Of a stretch of 64,000 nt of DNA, positions 1 to 9,482 are shown in pieces (the stretch's first letter is position 1; each line of letters begins with the position of its first letter). The DNA comes from Chloroflexota bacterium (GTDB lineage: Bacteria; Chloroflexota; UBA11872; VXOZ01). A program made the translations under genes and the position numbers. The notes beneath the pieces were generated by a model. It saw only the letters and a list, made by a program, of their open reading frames with translations. It did not search any database and was not told the DNA's origin. The stretch spans positions 1-64,000 of the forward strand of contig JAAXIC010000017.1 of the NCBI GenBank assembly GCA_012270555.1. Reading direction: 5' to 3'.

Positions 1-2
1 TC

Positions 3-212
3 AATCAGACGACGATGATGGCGCTGGCGATGATGGTCATTGCTTCGCTCGTCGGCGCCGGCGGACTCGGCGAAGAGGTGCAGCGGGCGCTCTCGCGAGC
101 GCGTCCGGGAGAGGCCCTGCTGGGCGGTCTGGGGATCGTCTTCTTGGCGATCATCATCGACCGCATCACCCAGGCGTGGGCCAAGAGCCGGCAAGAAGCG
201 TTACGCATGTAA
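3..212 (+). CDS. ABC transporter permease, C-terminal fragment (glycine betaine/proline type), truncated by window start
   Basis: Open from window edge; MMALAMMVIASLVGAGGLGEEVQRALSRA resembles the OpuAB/ProW C-terminus; followed by a matching binding protein. Confidence 0.75.
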   Translation, partial: NQTTMMALAMMVIASLVGAGGLGEEVQRALSRARPGEALLGGLGIVFLAIIIDRITQAWAKSRQEALRM

Positions 213-310
213 GATATTTCGGAGGTGGCGATTAGTTGATAGTGGTGAGGGACTTACGGCATTATAATGCCAAGGTGTTAAGCAGAACTACGGGGGAGGA
301 TCCCAAAGTC

Positions 311-1372
311 ATGAAGACGAAAACTTGGAAAACACTCGGCGGCATGCTGGCGCTCATGTTCGCCCTGATGTTGACGTTGACTGCGTGCGCCACAGCGGAA
401 GTTGCGCCTGCCGACGGTGAAGCGCAGATGGAGGAGCAGGCCGACGCGGAGATGATGGATAAGCCAACCATCGTCTTTTCCGACCTCAGTTGGGATAGTG
501 CGCAAATCCAGAACGCGGTAGCGCGCTACATCATCGAGAACGGGTATGGCTACGAGACCGACGCGGTCTTCGGCGATACCGTGCCGATGCTGGTGGCCCT
601 CCGCGCCGGTGACGTAAACGTCACCATGGAAATCTGGTTGCCTAACCAGGAAGAGCCATTCCTGTTGGCCTTGGAAGAAGGTTCAGTTGAAGTTGTGGGC
701 AAGAGCCTCGAGGACAACTGGCAGTCCGCTTTCATCATTCCCCAGTACGTTGCGGACGCAAATCCCAACCTGCGGACCGTGGAAGACCTCAAGGACCACA
801 TGGAATTGTTCGTAACGCCGGACTCGAATGGCAAAGCACGTCTGCTTTCGTGCATTCCCGGTTGGGCGTGCGAGCAAGTGAATGCCAACCAGGTCGTAGC
901 CTATGGCTTGAGCGACGTGGTCGAGTTGGTCAATCCTGGTTCAGATGCGGCTTTGCAGAGTGAGATTCGCGCGGCATTCCTGAAGGAAGAGCCGGTGCTC
1001 TTCTACTACTGGGGTCCGACGACGTTCTCCTTTGAGATGGAGACCGAACTCGGCGGCTTTTACATCCTCGAAGAGCCGGAAAACAACGAGGAATGCTGGG
1101 CGAACGGTAATGCCTGCGCCTATCCATTGGCTGAAGTCGTGATCGCGGTTAACACTGAACTTAAGGATGCCGCTCCCGACATTGTTGAATTGCTCGGCAA
1201 TTGGGACTGGAATTTCAGCAATCAACGCCAGGCCGAAACCTACTTCTCGGAGACTGGCGCTGAGTATGCCGATGTTGCCATTCATTGGCTGAAGAATAAT
1301 GATTCGTGGCGCGAGTGGGTGACCGCTGACGCCGCTGAGAAGATTGCCGCTGCTCTCGCAGCCGAAGAATAG
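311..1372 (+). CDS. Glycine betaine/choline-type ABC transporter substrate-binding lipoprotein (OpuAC-like)
   Basis: Lipoprotein leader MKTKTWKTLGGMLALMFALMLTLTAC; binding-protein-like body; adjacent to the permease. The ORF track extends to 236 but ATG 311 fits the leader better. Confidence 0.8.
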   Translation: MKTKTWKTLGGMLALMFALMLTLTACATAEVAPADGEAQMEEQADAEMMDKPTIVFSDLSWDSAQIQNAVARYIIENGYGYETDAVFGDTVPMLVALRAGDVNVTMEIWLPNQEEPFLLALEEGSVEVVGKSLEDNWQSAFIIPQYVADANPNLRTVEDLKDHMELFVTPDSNGKARLLSCIPGWACEQVNANQVVAYGLSDVVELVNPGSDAALQSEIRAAFLKEEPVLFYYWGPTTFSFEMETELGGFYILEEPENNEECWANGNACAYPLAEVVIAVNTELKDAAPDIVELLGNWDWNFSNQRQAETYFSETGAEYADVAIHWLKNNDSWREWVTADAAEKIAAALAAEE

Positions 1373-1424
1373 AAAAACAGGTTCTTCTATCCGCAAGGGC
1401 TTTGCTTCTCGCGGAGAGCCTAAT

Positions 1425-1464
1425 AAAGAAGAGAGGTGCACCACGGTGCACCTCTCTTCTTTTT
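1425..1464. terminator. Intrinsic terminator between convergent genes
   Basis: Perfect 18-nt arms AAAGAAGAGAGGTGCACC / GGTGCACCTCTCTTCTTT followed by T residues. Confidence 0.9.
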
Positions 1465-1550
1465 CTCTCCCTTCCTACCGATGCCGTAAGAATAGCAGGG
1501 GCATCGGCACGAGTTGAAGGCGTGAATTCGGTCGTGCTCCCTAACCCTTA

Positions 1551-2960
1551 TTACCACCGGCGAACGGGTTTCTCGCTGTCGAGCAGATGTTGCAGCAGCA
1601 TGTCCTCGTGCTGCTGCAAGAGTTCGCGCGACCCTGGATCGCGGGCGAGATTGCGCATTTCCAGCGGGTCCTCCTGCATATCGTAGAGTTCCTGCCCGTC
1701 CTCGGTGTTCCAGAAGGCGTACTTGTAGCGGTTCGTGGTGATGGACTTGCCGCGCCGCACCTGGTTGTTGTCCTCGAATTCACAGAGCGCGAACCCCGGC
1801 GCATCTTCCGCGCCCTCTACCACGGGCTTCAAGCTGGTTGCTTGCATCTCCGGCGGTATTTCCACACCGGCGTATTCAAGGATGGTCGGCGCGACCTGGA
1901 AGGTGCCGATCACGCCGTCCACATGGGGCACGTGGGGCATGTCGCTTGGCGGCACCACGATGAATGGCACTCGGGCGGAGCCTTCCCAGAACGTGCCCTT
2001 GCCACCCCGCGACCAATCGCCCATGTGGTCGCCGTGGTCGCTGGTGAAGATGATGAGCGTATTATCTGCCTTGCCGCACTCTTCCAGCGTCTGGAAAAGG
2101 CGTTCCATCATGTCGTCGATGTACGTGCACAGACCCCAGTAGAATGCCGTTACCCGGCGAATGAGGCTATCGTCGGGTAGTTTCGCGAAGCGTCCGCCGC
2201 CATTCTGCAGGTGCTTCGGCTTGTCGCTGTCGTCTGCGAGATACGTCGGCGAGACGTCCACGTAATCCGACGGGTACATGCTGTCATACGGCCGCGGCGG
2301 GTCGAATGGCCCATGGGGCCCGCAGATACCGCACCAGGCGAAGAAGGGACGGTCGTGGCCGCGGGAGACAAACTCGCGCGTATTCTCCGTAATCCAGGTA
2401 TCGATATACTCCTCTATCGGAAGGACGTTCGAAATGGCGGTCATGTATTTGCGGTATTCCGGTTCGCGGCGTTGCTCGTAGATGAGTTCGTAACCGCCGG
2501 GATGCACGGAGTCCAGCCAGCGCGCGTATACCGGACCTAAAGGACCGGGGCCCAGCGGCGAGCCATATGACTGCGTCCAGCGGGATCCCTTGCCGCCGGT
2601 GAGCTGGGTCTCGTGGTAGCCTTTCGGCGGCATCATGTGGATTTTACCAAAGGCGGCGGTCACGTAGCCCGCGTCCTGCAGGTGCTCCATGAAGGTCTTT
2701 TCCCACGGGGGTAGACCAGGGGTGCTGTCGACGGCGGCTTCCATGTAGCTTACGCCGTGTTGACGCGTGTAGCGCCCGGTCTGGAGGCAGGCGCGAGCCG
2801 GAATGCAGACGGGGTTCTGATTATAGGCCTTGGCAAAGAGCGTGCCCTTCTCCGCCAGGGCGTCCAACGTCGGCGTCTTGACCTTCTGATTGCCGTAACA
2901 GCCCAGCGTATCCCAGCGCTGTTCGTCGGTCGTTATGAGAATGATGTTCGGGCGATCCAT
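1551..2960 (-). CDS. Type I sulfatase family protein
   Basis: N-terminal NIILITTDEQRWDTLGCYGN; CIPARACLQTGRYT matches the formylglycine CxPxR motif; TSDHGDHMGDW motif. Confidence 0.92.
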   Translation of the reverse strand: MDRPNIILITTDEQRWDTLGCYGNQKVKTPTLDALAEKGTLFAKAYNQNPVCIPARACLQTGRYTRQHGVSYMEAAVDSTPGLPPWEKTFMEHLQDAGYVTAAFGKIHMMPPKGYHETQLTGGKGSRWTQSYGSPLGPGPLGPVYARWLDSVHPGGYELIYEQRREPEYRKYMTAISNVLPIEEYIDTWITENTREFVSRGHDRPFFAWCGICGPHGPFDPPRPYDSMYPSDYVDVSPTYLADDSDKPKHLQNGGGRFAKLPDDSLIRRVTAFYWGLCTYIDDMMERLFQTLEECGKADNTLIIFTSDHGDHMGDWSRGGKGTFWEGSARVPFIVVPPSDMPHVPHVDGVIGTFQVAPTILEYAGVEIPPEMQATSLKPVVEGAEDAPGFALCEFEDNNQVRRGKSITTNRYKYAFWNTEDGQELYDMQEDPLEMRNLARDPGSRELLQQHEDMLLQHLLDSEKPVRRW

Positions 2961-3137
2961 GCGGTTCCGCTCCCTGCTATTTTCACGGGTGGTTGTGAAA
3001 TCGAGGTCTCGAAATCATCGCGCGGTGCTCTTCAAACTGCAACAGTATCGAGGAACACTTGCCTGCACATTGTAGCATTGCGGCGGCGAAGAGATGGCGA
3101 AAGAACTCCGGTTAGGAATCGGCTGAACCTGGTGTGC

Positions 3138-3986
3138 CTACAGGCCAACTTCGTCCGCGAGACGCTTCGTGTACTGTAAGTCCCGCTTCACTTGGGCGAG
3201 TAACTCGGCCTGGTCCAAGTCTCGAAAGCTGTTGGGTCCGCGGTATTCTGCTTGAAACGACGCGTAGCCGGCGTAGCCGATCTGCTTCAAATATTGGAAG
3301 GCTTCAGGGAAGGGGATGAAGCCTTGGTCGAACGGCACAACTTTAGGTCGCCAGTGCGTTGCTCCCGTCTCAGGGTCTACTTCTTGAAACTGGGCGAGGT
3401 TCTCCAGAGCAAGCATGTTAATGCGATTGGAGAGGAGGTCCAGGCCGTGAATCCAGCCGCCAAAGCTACCCTCGATGCCCATGTGCCCAAGATCGGGATA
3501 GTAGCAGAGTGCAGCGGGGTCGAATCCTTCCAGCAAGAGCGAGACCACGTGGGTGGTGGCGGAAAGGGTGGGCCCGTCGTGGGCGTGTACGCCGGCCTGC
3601 ATGCCATACTTCCGACACAGTGATTCGATGCCGCCCAACTGCTCACGCACCTCCGCGATCTGCCGGCGCATCTCGCCGAAACCGGCGTAGCGATAGTAGC
3701 CCAGCTTGAACTGCTTGATGCCCAGACCGGCAGCCGTGGCGAGAATGTCTTCCGCCTGAGGCGAGTCCGCGCTGTCGATTGCCGTGGTAAGCCAGCCAAC
3801 TTCCAAGCCCCGTTCACGGACAGCCCGCACGGCCTTTGGCAGATCGGTCTTCACCCGTTCGGGCAAAACGTGACCGGGGGAGCGCACAGTGAGGTCTACA
3901 CCGTCCATGCCAAGTTCGGCAACGGTATCGGCAAGTTCGGGGTAGGTGAGGTGCTCCAAAGGCTTTGAGAGCATCAGGTATTTCAT
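3138..3986 (-). CDS. Sugar phosphate isomerase/epimerase family TIM-barrel protein
   Basis: AP-endonuclease-2/xylose-isomerase-like pattern (GMDGVDLTVR, AGVHAHDG, YYPDLGHMG, ALENLA). Confidence 0.8.
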   Translation of the reverse strand: MKYLMLSKPLEHLTYPELADTVAELGMDGVDLTVRSPGHVLPERVKTDLPKAVRAVRERGLEVGWLTTAIDSADSPQAEDILATAAGLGIKQFKLGYYRYAGFGEMRRQIAEVREQLGGIESLCRKYGMQAGVHAHDGPTLSATTHVVSLLLEGFDPAALCYYPDLGHMGIEGSFGGWIHGLDLLSNRINMLALENLAQFQEVDPETGATHWRPKVVPFDQGFIPFPEAFQYLKQIGYAGYASFQAEYRGPNSFRDLDQAELLAQVKRDLQYTKRLADEVGL

Positions 3987-4082
3987 GGATGTCGCTTTCC
4001 CAATTTAATGCGGCCCTCTAGGCCCGACCCCGCAGTGATTGAACGCTAGAGGGTCTCTTCATCCAATAACAACAAACATACC

Positions 4083-4108
4083 GTCATTCCGGCGGAAGCC
4101 GGAATCCA
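4083..4108. repeat. Dispersed palindromic repeat, family A (GTCATTCCGGCGGAAGCCGGAATCCA)
   Basis: CATTCCGG/CCGGAATC inverted repeat; second copy at 12210-12235. Confidence 0.8.
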
Positions 4109-4140
4109 TCTTAGTCTTGCGGCGCGCATCTTGTGCCAAG

Positions 4141-4163
4141 CGGGGACAAGCCCCCGCGCTACT
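4141..4163. repeat. Dispersed repeat, family B (GGGGACAAGCCCCCGCGCTAC)
   Basis: Related copies near 32612, 53805 and 61790 (inverted). Confidence 0.75.
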
Positions 4164-4224
4164 TGCGACCGCAACGGCGATGTTCTCGCTTGCTCGCGCC
4201 GGAAATCCAAACACATACCGGCTT

Positions 4225-5049
4225 TCATCGCCGCGTGCTGAGCAGCCGCCGCATCGTCCCGCCGAGAATCTGCTTCTTTTCGTCGTCGGTGATGGGTGCC
4301 AAGAGGATGCGTCCGATCTGATGGGTCGGACACATCCAGGGAAAGTCGTCACCGTAGAGGATGCGTCCGGCGCCCACGTGTTTCACCAACTGCGCGAATA
4401 TGCCGAATGGCGCAACAGAACCGGCGGTGTCCAAATATACGTTCGGTTCCTCAAGGGCGACATCGTAATTCCGGTCCAGCTCCGGGTGCCTGCGGCCCGC
4501 TCCGGCGTGGGCCACGATGAAATGGGCGTTGGGATATGACCGGGCGGTGCGGCGCAACACGTCCGGGGAGTCCACGCCGTGGCTGATAAGCGGCAACCGG
4601 TGCTTGTCCGCCAACTCAAAAGCGGGGACATACCCCGGCCCGCCGAATGGATAATCATGCAAGCTCGTGTGAAACTTGATGCCGCGCACGCCGGCGTCGA
4701 TGCAGCGCTGCATCTCGTCACGGACTTGTCGCTCGAGGTTGGGGTCCGGCACCGCGTACGCCAAGATGCGGCCGGGGTGCTGGCGGGCCGCTTCCAGGCT
4801 CATGTCGTTGCCGCTGCGCATGTCAGCCGTAATCGCCAAGCTGGAGAAAACGCACGACTGATCAATGCCGACGCGGTCCATCGTCCGCACAAGTGAATCG
4901 GCATCCGGCGCGGGTTGAGCAAAGCCGTAGTAGAGGCCGAGGTGGGAATGGTTGTTCACGATGAAGGTGTCGGAAATCGGTTCGCCGCGCAGGGCGGCCT
5001 CACGGATGGTCATGGTGTCACTGCCGGCTGCTGAAGCTATCTGCGCCAT
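4225..5049 (-). CDS. Amidohydrolase family protein (Amidohydro_2-like)
   Basis: VNNHSHLG, GIKFHTSLHDYPFGGPGY, FIVAHAGAG, RILYGDDFPW. Confidence 0.85.
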   Translation of the reverse strand: MAQIASAAGSDTMTIREAALRGEPISDTFIVNNHSHLGLYYGFAQPAPDADSLVRTMDRVGIDQSCVFSSLAITADMRSGNDMSLEAARQHPGRILAYAVPDPNLERQVRDEMQRCIDAGVRGIKFHTSLHDYPFGGPGYVPAFELADKHRLPLISHGVDSPDVLRRTARSYPNAHFIVAHAGAGRRHPELDRNYDVALEEPNVYLDTAGSVAPFGIFAQLVKHVGAGRILYGDDFPWMCPTHQIGRILLAPITDDEKKQILGGTMRRLLSTRR

Positions 5050-5136
5050 GTCACTACGTCCTTCTCGCTGTTGTTAGGTACCCAAGGGTGTCTTGTTTCG
5101 GATTTGATGCCCCGTTACAGGTGGTTCTCATGCATC

Positions 5137-5172
5137 CGTTCGTCCTGAGCTTGTCGAAGGATGAACGGATGC
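5137..5172. repeat. Dispersed palindromic repeat, family C (CGTTCGTCCTGAGCTTGTCGAAGGATGAACGG)
   Basis: Inverted repeat; related copies near 29976, 30049 and 57509. Confidence 0.75.
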
Positions 5173-5186
5173 TGATTGCAAAGTAC

Positions 5187-5960
5187 TTAATCGACACAGC
5201 CATCAAGCAAGCGCTGTAGGCTCCCGCTTGCTACCATGTCACGCTCTTCTACGGAGAAACTGGCGTATGTTAGCCCGGTGATGGCCATACCCGGGTCCCA
5301 CTCAGGCAGGCCGGAACCGAATACCAAGCGGTTCGCACCCCAGCGGTCAGCACAGAGGGCAATGGCATCGTGACCCTGGAAATAGCAGGTTTCGATGTAA
5401 AGATTGGAATGCCGGTCCATGAGCGTAAAGAGCGTGCGGTAGTTCGCCGGCGGCTCGCGCAACAGCACGAGCGGCAGCGTGGGATACGTGCGGAGTGCCC
5501 ACTCGATGAAGGCCCATGGTCGGGGCTCGCTCCAATGGCGGTTGTTCGTATCCAGGAAGAGGGGCACGCGACGCTCGGCTAAGGCTTCCAGCAATGTGTC
5601 AACTTCGAACGGCTCCAAGGTAAGCCGGTTGATGCCGGTGCAGAGACGCGCCGCCCGCGCGCCGGACTCCAGCAGTTCGGCGACGAGTTCGCGTTCCGGC
5701 GGCAGCTCCCCGGTGACGGACGGCATGACAACCCAACACGGCACGAGGCGGTCTATGCCCTTGGTTTCCTCAATCACGCGCCGGTTGCCAATGGCGGGAT
5801 GCTGCCACTTGGCGAGGCCGTGGGTGACGAGCGCGCGGCTGATGCCGTTCTCGTCCATGGCGGCCAGCAAGCGCGGGACGTCGTCAGGCGTGTCATCGTG
5901 GCGGAGAAAGATCGGTCCGAGAAAGACGTTCGCGTCGAAGAGGTGCGGGATTTCGCGCAT
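5187..5960 (-). CDS. Amidohydrolase family protein
   Basis: FDANVFLGP, VTHGLAKW, LVFGSGLPEWD; start taken as MREIPHLFD. Confidence 0.75.
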   Translation of the reverse strand: MREIPHLFDANVFLGPIFLRHDDTPDDVPRLLAAMDENGISRALVTHGLAKWQHPAIGNRRVIEETKGIDRLVPCWVVMPSVTGELPPERELVAELLESGARAARLCTGINRLTLEPFEVDTLLEALAERRVPLFLDTNNRHWSEPRPWAFIEWALRTYPTLPLVLLREPPANYRTLFTLMDRHSNLYIETCYFQGHDAIALCADRWGANRLVFGSGLPEWDPGMAITGLTYASFSVEERDMVASGSLQRLLDGCVD

Positions 5961-6179
5961 GGGTGCCTCCATCCAACTACTCTGCATATATGCGTGGCGT
6001 ATGTTTCCCCTGATTATACAAGAGAGCAACAGGAGCATACGTCGCCAAAGACCGGGCTGCCTGCCGAGTTTAGACGCTTTCTCCCATATACGACACTAGA
6101 CTTTCGACAGGCATGGTCAATCGTGTGTATCCTGCACAATGAGAATTCACTGAAATGGCTGAACGAGCGCACAAGCGAG

Positions 6180-7550
6180 ATGAGTATGCCGATGAATAGC
6201 CGTGAGAGGTACTTCCACGTGGGGACAGCGCGCGTTTGCATCACGCCTGACGTGGGCATGCCGTATCTGGGTTACGGCTGGGACCGGCAGGACCCGTTCT
6301 TGGGCGTCAATGACGACTTGTGGGCCAAGGCGCTTGTGATCGACGACGGTGAACGGGCGGCGGCGCTTATCGCCTGCGACATGATTGGTTTCCCCCCGGC
6401 GCCATTCGCCGCCTCGGTGCGGGAGCAGGTGGCAGTCCATACGTCTATTCCAGGTGAGCACGTGATGCTCAGTGCGAGCCACACCCACAGCAGCCATGCT
6501 TCCATCGATCTCTCCACCCTCGAACTCGAATGGCCGTGGGTGCAGGAACTCATCGGCAGCTTGGCCGGCGCGGCCATTGCCGCCTGGCAGCAGCGGCAGC
6601 CGGCGACGATCAAAGTGACGTCGGGTGAGATACATGGGATTTCCGAGAACCGCCGGGTATTTCGCAGCGACGGCAAGGTGTACCGCAACTGGGACCGCAC
6701 TGCGCCCGGCGTGGAAGTGCGGCGTGGGCCGGTCGATCCCGAGGTGGGCGTGCTCTTGGCGCAGCGCCCCGACGGGTCGCCGCTGGCCGTGCTGAGCAAT
6801 TTCACGGCCCATCCCATTTGTGCCATGAGCCAGCCGCTCGTGTCGGCGGACTTCACCGGTCTCGGCATGACCGCCGTGGAGGACGCGCTGGGTTCTGGCG
6901 TGACGGCGCTGTTCACGCAAGGCGCGTGCGGTGACGTCAATCCGCCAGTGGTGCGGCGCAATGTGCGCGACGCGCGGGAAGTGGGTCTGCAACTGGGCGG
7001 TGAGGTGCTGCGCGCGGCGGCCTCGCTGCTGCCTGATGAGGTCCCGGCGACTGACTGCCGCGTGCGCGTGGCAACGAAGCACGTGAACTGGGACTACCGC
7101 ACGGACTTGATGCCGAGAGATGCGGCGACGCGCGCCTACGCCGCGGCCACGGAGAAGATCGAGAGCCTGAAGCGCGGCGGCGCCTCCGCCGCGGCGGTGC
7201 GCGCCGAAGCCAACCGGCACCGTGACGCATTGGAGAACTACATGCTCACCCGCAACGACGCGCGGCGGGAAGAGGGCGAGATTCAGGTACTCGCCATTGG
7301 CGATAGCGCCTGGGTGGGCGTGCCGGGCGAGTTATTCTGCCAGATAGGACTTGACATAAAGAAACAGTCGCCGGTTGCCCACACGTATGTCGTCGGCTAC
7401 GCCAACTGCTACCAGGGTTACTTCCCCACACCCATCGCCTACACGGAGGGTGGCTACGAGGTCAACGTGGGGCGCTGGAGCCGATTCACCGCTGCCGCCG
7501 GCGTGAGCATTGAAGAAACCGCACTGGATCTCTTGCGCACAGTTGCCTAG
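6180..7550 (+). CDS. Neutral/alkaline ceramidase-like (non-lysosomal ceramidase family) protein
   Basis: VGTARVCITPDVGMPYLGYGWDRQ, SASHTHSSH, FTQGACGDVNP, YANCYQGYFPTPIAYTEGGYE; start inferred at ATG 6180. Confidence 0.8.
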   Translation: MSMPMNSRERYFHVGTARVCITPDVGMPYLGYGWDRQDPFLGVNDDLWAKALVIDDGERAAALIACDMIGFPPAPFAASVREQVAVHTSIPGEHVMLSASHTHSSHASIDLSTLELEWPWVQELIGSLAGAAIAAWQQRQPATIKVTSGEIHGISENRRVFRSDGKVYRNWDRTAPGVEVRRGPVDPEVGVLLAQRPDGSPLAVLSNFTAHPICAMSQPLVSADFTGLGMTAVEDALGSGVTALFTQGACGDVNPPVVRRNVRDAREVGLQLGGEVLRAAASLLPDEVPATDCRVRVATKHVNWDYRTDLMPRDAATRAYAAATEKIESLKRGGASAAAVRAEANRHRDALENYMLTRNDARREEGEIQVLAIGDSAWVGVPGELFCQIGLDIKKQSPVAHTYVVGYANCYQGYFPTPIAYTEGGYEVNVGRWSRFTAAAGVSIEETALDLLRTVA

Positions 7551-7663
7551 CGTCCGAGAGACGCCGCGCAGACCACGGGCAGCCGCGCGCTAAGCCAGCC
7601 TAAGGCCTAGCAGCCTAACAACACTGCAATGACGGGTAGGTGTCGGCAGTAGCGCAGGGATAC

Positions 7664-7686
7664 AGCGCAGGTTACAAACCTACGCT
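7664..7686. repeat. Dispersed palindromic repeat, family D (AGCGCAGGTT-ACA-AACCTACGCT)
   Basis: Inverted repeat; related copies at 53712 and 61909. Confidence 0.7.
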
Positions 7687-7713
7687 ACCGGTCAATACAG
7701 TCATGTTGTACCA

Positions 7714-8139
7714 CTAGCCCACGTCAAGTTCAGTCACTATGGTCGGGCCGCCCTCAAGCGTGCGGTGCACGGGGCAGCGTTGGGCAATCTGCAGGAGCCG
7801 CTCAGCTTGTGCTTCATCGAGCGTCCCGGTGACGACAATGTAACGCCGGATGAGGTCGATTCTGGAACCACTCTCTTGTTCGCACTCGGCGCAGTCGCGG
7901 GCGTGCACGCGCTCGTGGCTGAGTTCTACCCGCACCGCTTGGAGGTCCCACTTTTTTCTGTCGGCATACAGCCGCAGCGTCATGGCCGTTCAGGTGCCGA
8001 GCGCGGCCAGCAGCAGTTCATACGGATTGGGTCCGAGATTCTCTCCCTCCGGCGGGGGCTCGTCTGCGACCAGGGCGTGCGTGTCGGTGACAACGACGTG
8101 CTGGAGCCGTTCGAGACTCTTGATCGTTACTGTCTGCAT
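7714..8139 (-). CDS. OsmC-like protein with an in-frame UGA (codon 50) at the catalytic Cys position; candidate selenoprotein
   Basis: ATG 8139 is in frame with ORF 7714..7983. Read-through: [88 protein letters not shown]...RCPVHRTLEGGPTIVTELDVG. Single TGA at 7992-7990; Shine-Dalgarno AGGAGA before ATG 8139. Confidence 0.8.
7958..7977 (-). promoter_or_regulatory. Putative bacterial SECIS-like hairpin downstream of the OsmC UGA
   Basis: Minus strand CUG-CGGC-[UGUAU]-GCCG-(A)-CAG; loop begins 20 nt after the UGA; G at loop position 2. Confidence 0.6.
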
Positions 8140-8213
8140 CGGAATTTCTCCTGATCTTTGAGAAGTGCCCCGTGGCGTTTGGACGCTTGAGTTCGGTATG
8201 GAGTCTCGTTGGC

Positions 8214-9482
8214 TTACATTGCCGCCATGAGCTTCGCGCCGAATTCTGCGGGATCGCTCCGTTCGATCACCAGGTCGGTTGCGTCATGGAACCGCATGAA
8301 GTCGCGCATGGCGCGGGCAACGGAGGCCGCAAGCCGGTCGCTGGGCTTGATGCCCGGCTCCAGATAAAGCGCCTTCAGTCGGAGCAAGCCAGTTTTCCGT
8401 TCCAGCTTTGGATCGAAGCGGCCGACCAGTCGCCTCTTATCCAAGATTGGCAGGCAGAAGTACCCCCACTTTCGCTCCGGCGCAGGCACGTAGCATTCCA
8501 GCTTCTGATGGAAGTTCCACATGGCACGGTCGCGTCCCCTGGCCCAAAAAAGACTGTCGAACGGATTGAGAAACGTCGTCCGACGGACGCGGAGGGCGCC
8601 GTCTGCCGCAGCTTCGAGCAACGCCAGGTGGTCACGGTGCGCCAGGAGTTCGTGCGCTTTGCCATCTGCGAGTTGGGCTTCAATTGTGACGAACGTGCCG
8701 TCAGCGATCAGCCCCGCCACCAACGACTTTACCTGGGTGGATCTTAGGTGGAGGTAGTCGCCAACCTGATTTGGCGCGCACACCCCGAATGCCCGCAGGG
8801 AAACCTCCAGCAAGTATTTCAGCGCTTCTTCCTCCGTTGGCTCCTCCCTATTGACCCAGGACGGTAGCACGCGGTCGCGCACATCGTAGATGCGCTGGAA
8901 GTTTTCGCGGTTGGCAATTGCGAGTTCGCCAATGTTGTAGAGGTGCTCCAGGGCAATCTTGGCTTCATCCCAGTTCCACCATGACCCCGGCGCGCGCTTT
9001 TTGGTGCGGAAGTCTGCCGGGCGGGAGCCGCCCCGTTCCCGGACCGCCGCGCTCAGCCGCGCGATTAATTGCTGGTGCTCTGGCTGTGCGAGCCAGTTGC
9101 TGACCCACTTGTTTGCGCCGTGCCTATGTCCCCGCATGCGCGGCATGAAATTGGGGTAGAGGGACAGTGGGATAATACAGGCGGCATGTGCCCAGTACTC
9201 GAACAGGCAGCGGTTGTTGTCGGGCGACGTGTTGCCGTCATCGAAAAGTAGCTTGTCGAGCAGAGAGGTGTCGTAGGCGCCCAGCCTGCTCCAGAGGGTG
9301 AGGTATTGCGCCCTATTGACGACTTGAAGGGTGTCAATCTGCACCCAGCCCACACGCTCAATTGCCGCGTAGACATCCTCGATTCCCGGGCGCGTGACTT
9401 CACCCGGCGACCTGCCCAAGCCCTGGGCATGCAGCGCCAGCGTGAGCACTGCATAGAGCGGGTAAGGAGCCCGTGCGCTCAT
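8214..9482 (-). CDS. Winged-helix DNA-binding / YcaQ-like family protein
   Basis: LGRSPGEVTRPGIEDVYAAIERVGWVQIDTLQVVNRAQYLTLWSRLGAYD; C-terminal RDRAMWNFHQKLECYVPAPERKWGYFCLPIL. Confidence 0.85.
   Translation of the reverse strand: MSARAPYPLYAVLTLALHAQGLGRSPGEVTRPGIEDVYAAIERVGWVQIDTLQVVNRAQYLTLWSRLGAYDTSLLDKLLFDDGNTSPDNNRCLFEYWAHAACIIPLSLYPNFMPRMRGHRHGANKWVSNWLAQPEHQQLIARLSAAVRERGGSRPADFRTKKRAPGSWWNWDEAKIALEHLYNIGELAIANRENFQRIYDVRDRVLPSWVNREEPTEEEALKYLLEVSLRAFGVCAPNQVGDYLHLRSTQVKSLVAGLIADGTFVTIEAQLADGKAHELLAHRDHLALLEAAADGALRVRRTTFLNPFDSLFWARGRDRAMWNFHQKLECYVPAPERKWGYFCLPILDKRRLVGRFDPKLERKTGLLRLKALYLEPGIKPSDRLAASVARAMRDFMRFHDATDLVIERSDPAEFGAKLMAAM

Noticed and set aside
4039-4539. Plus-strand ORF containing SFRRKPESI
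   Set aside because: It reads through dispersed repeats A and B and the antisense of an amidohydrolase; not a real gene.
6147-7220. 357-aa minus-strand ORF
   Set aside because: Antisense to the ceramidase-like gene; His/Arg-rich composition typical of a shadow ORF.
7714-7983. Calling the OsmC fragment as a stand-alone short gene starting at ATG 7983
   Set aside because: No Shine-Dalgarno upstream, it starts mid-domain, and the upstream in-frame half with good SD completes the fold.
7850-8161. Plus-strand ORFs 7765..8154 and 7850..8161
   Set aside because: Antisense to the OsmC-like gene; low-complexity Ser/Arg-rich, no family resemblance.
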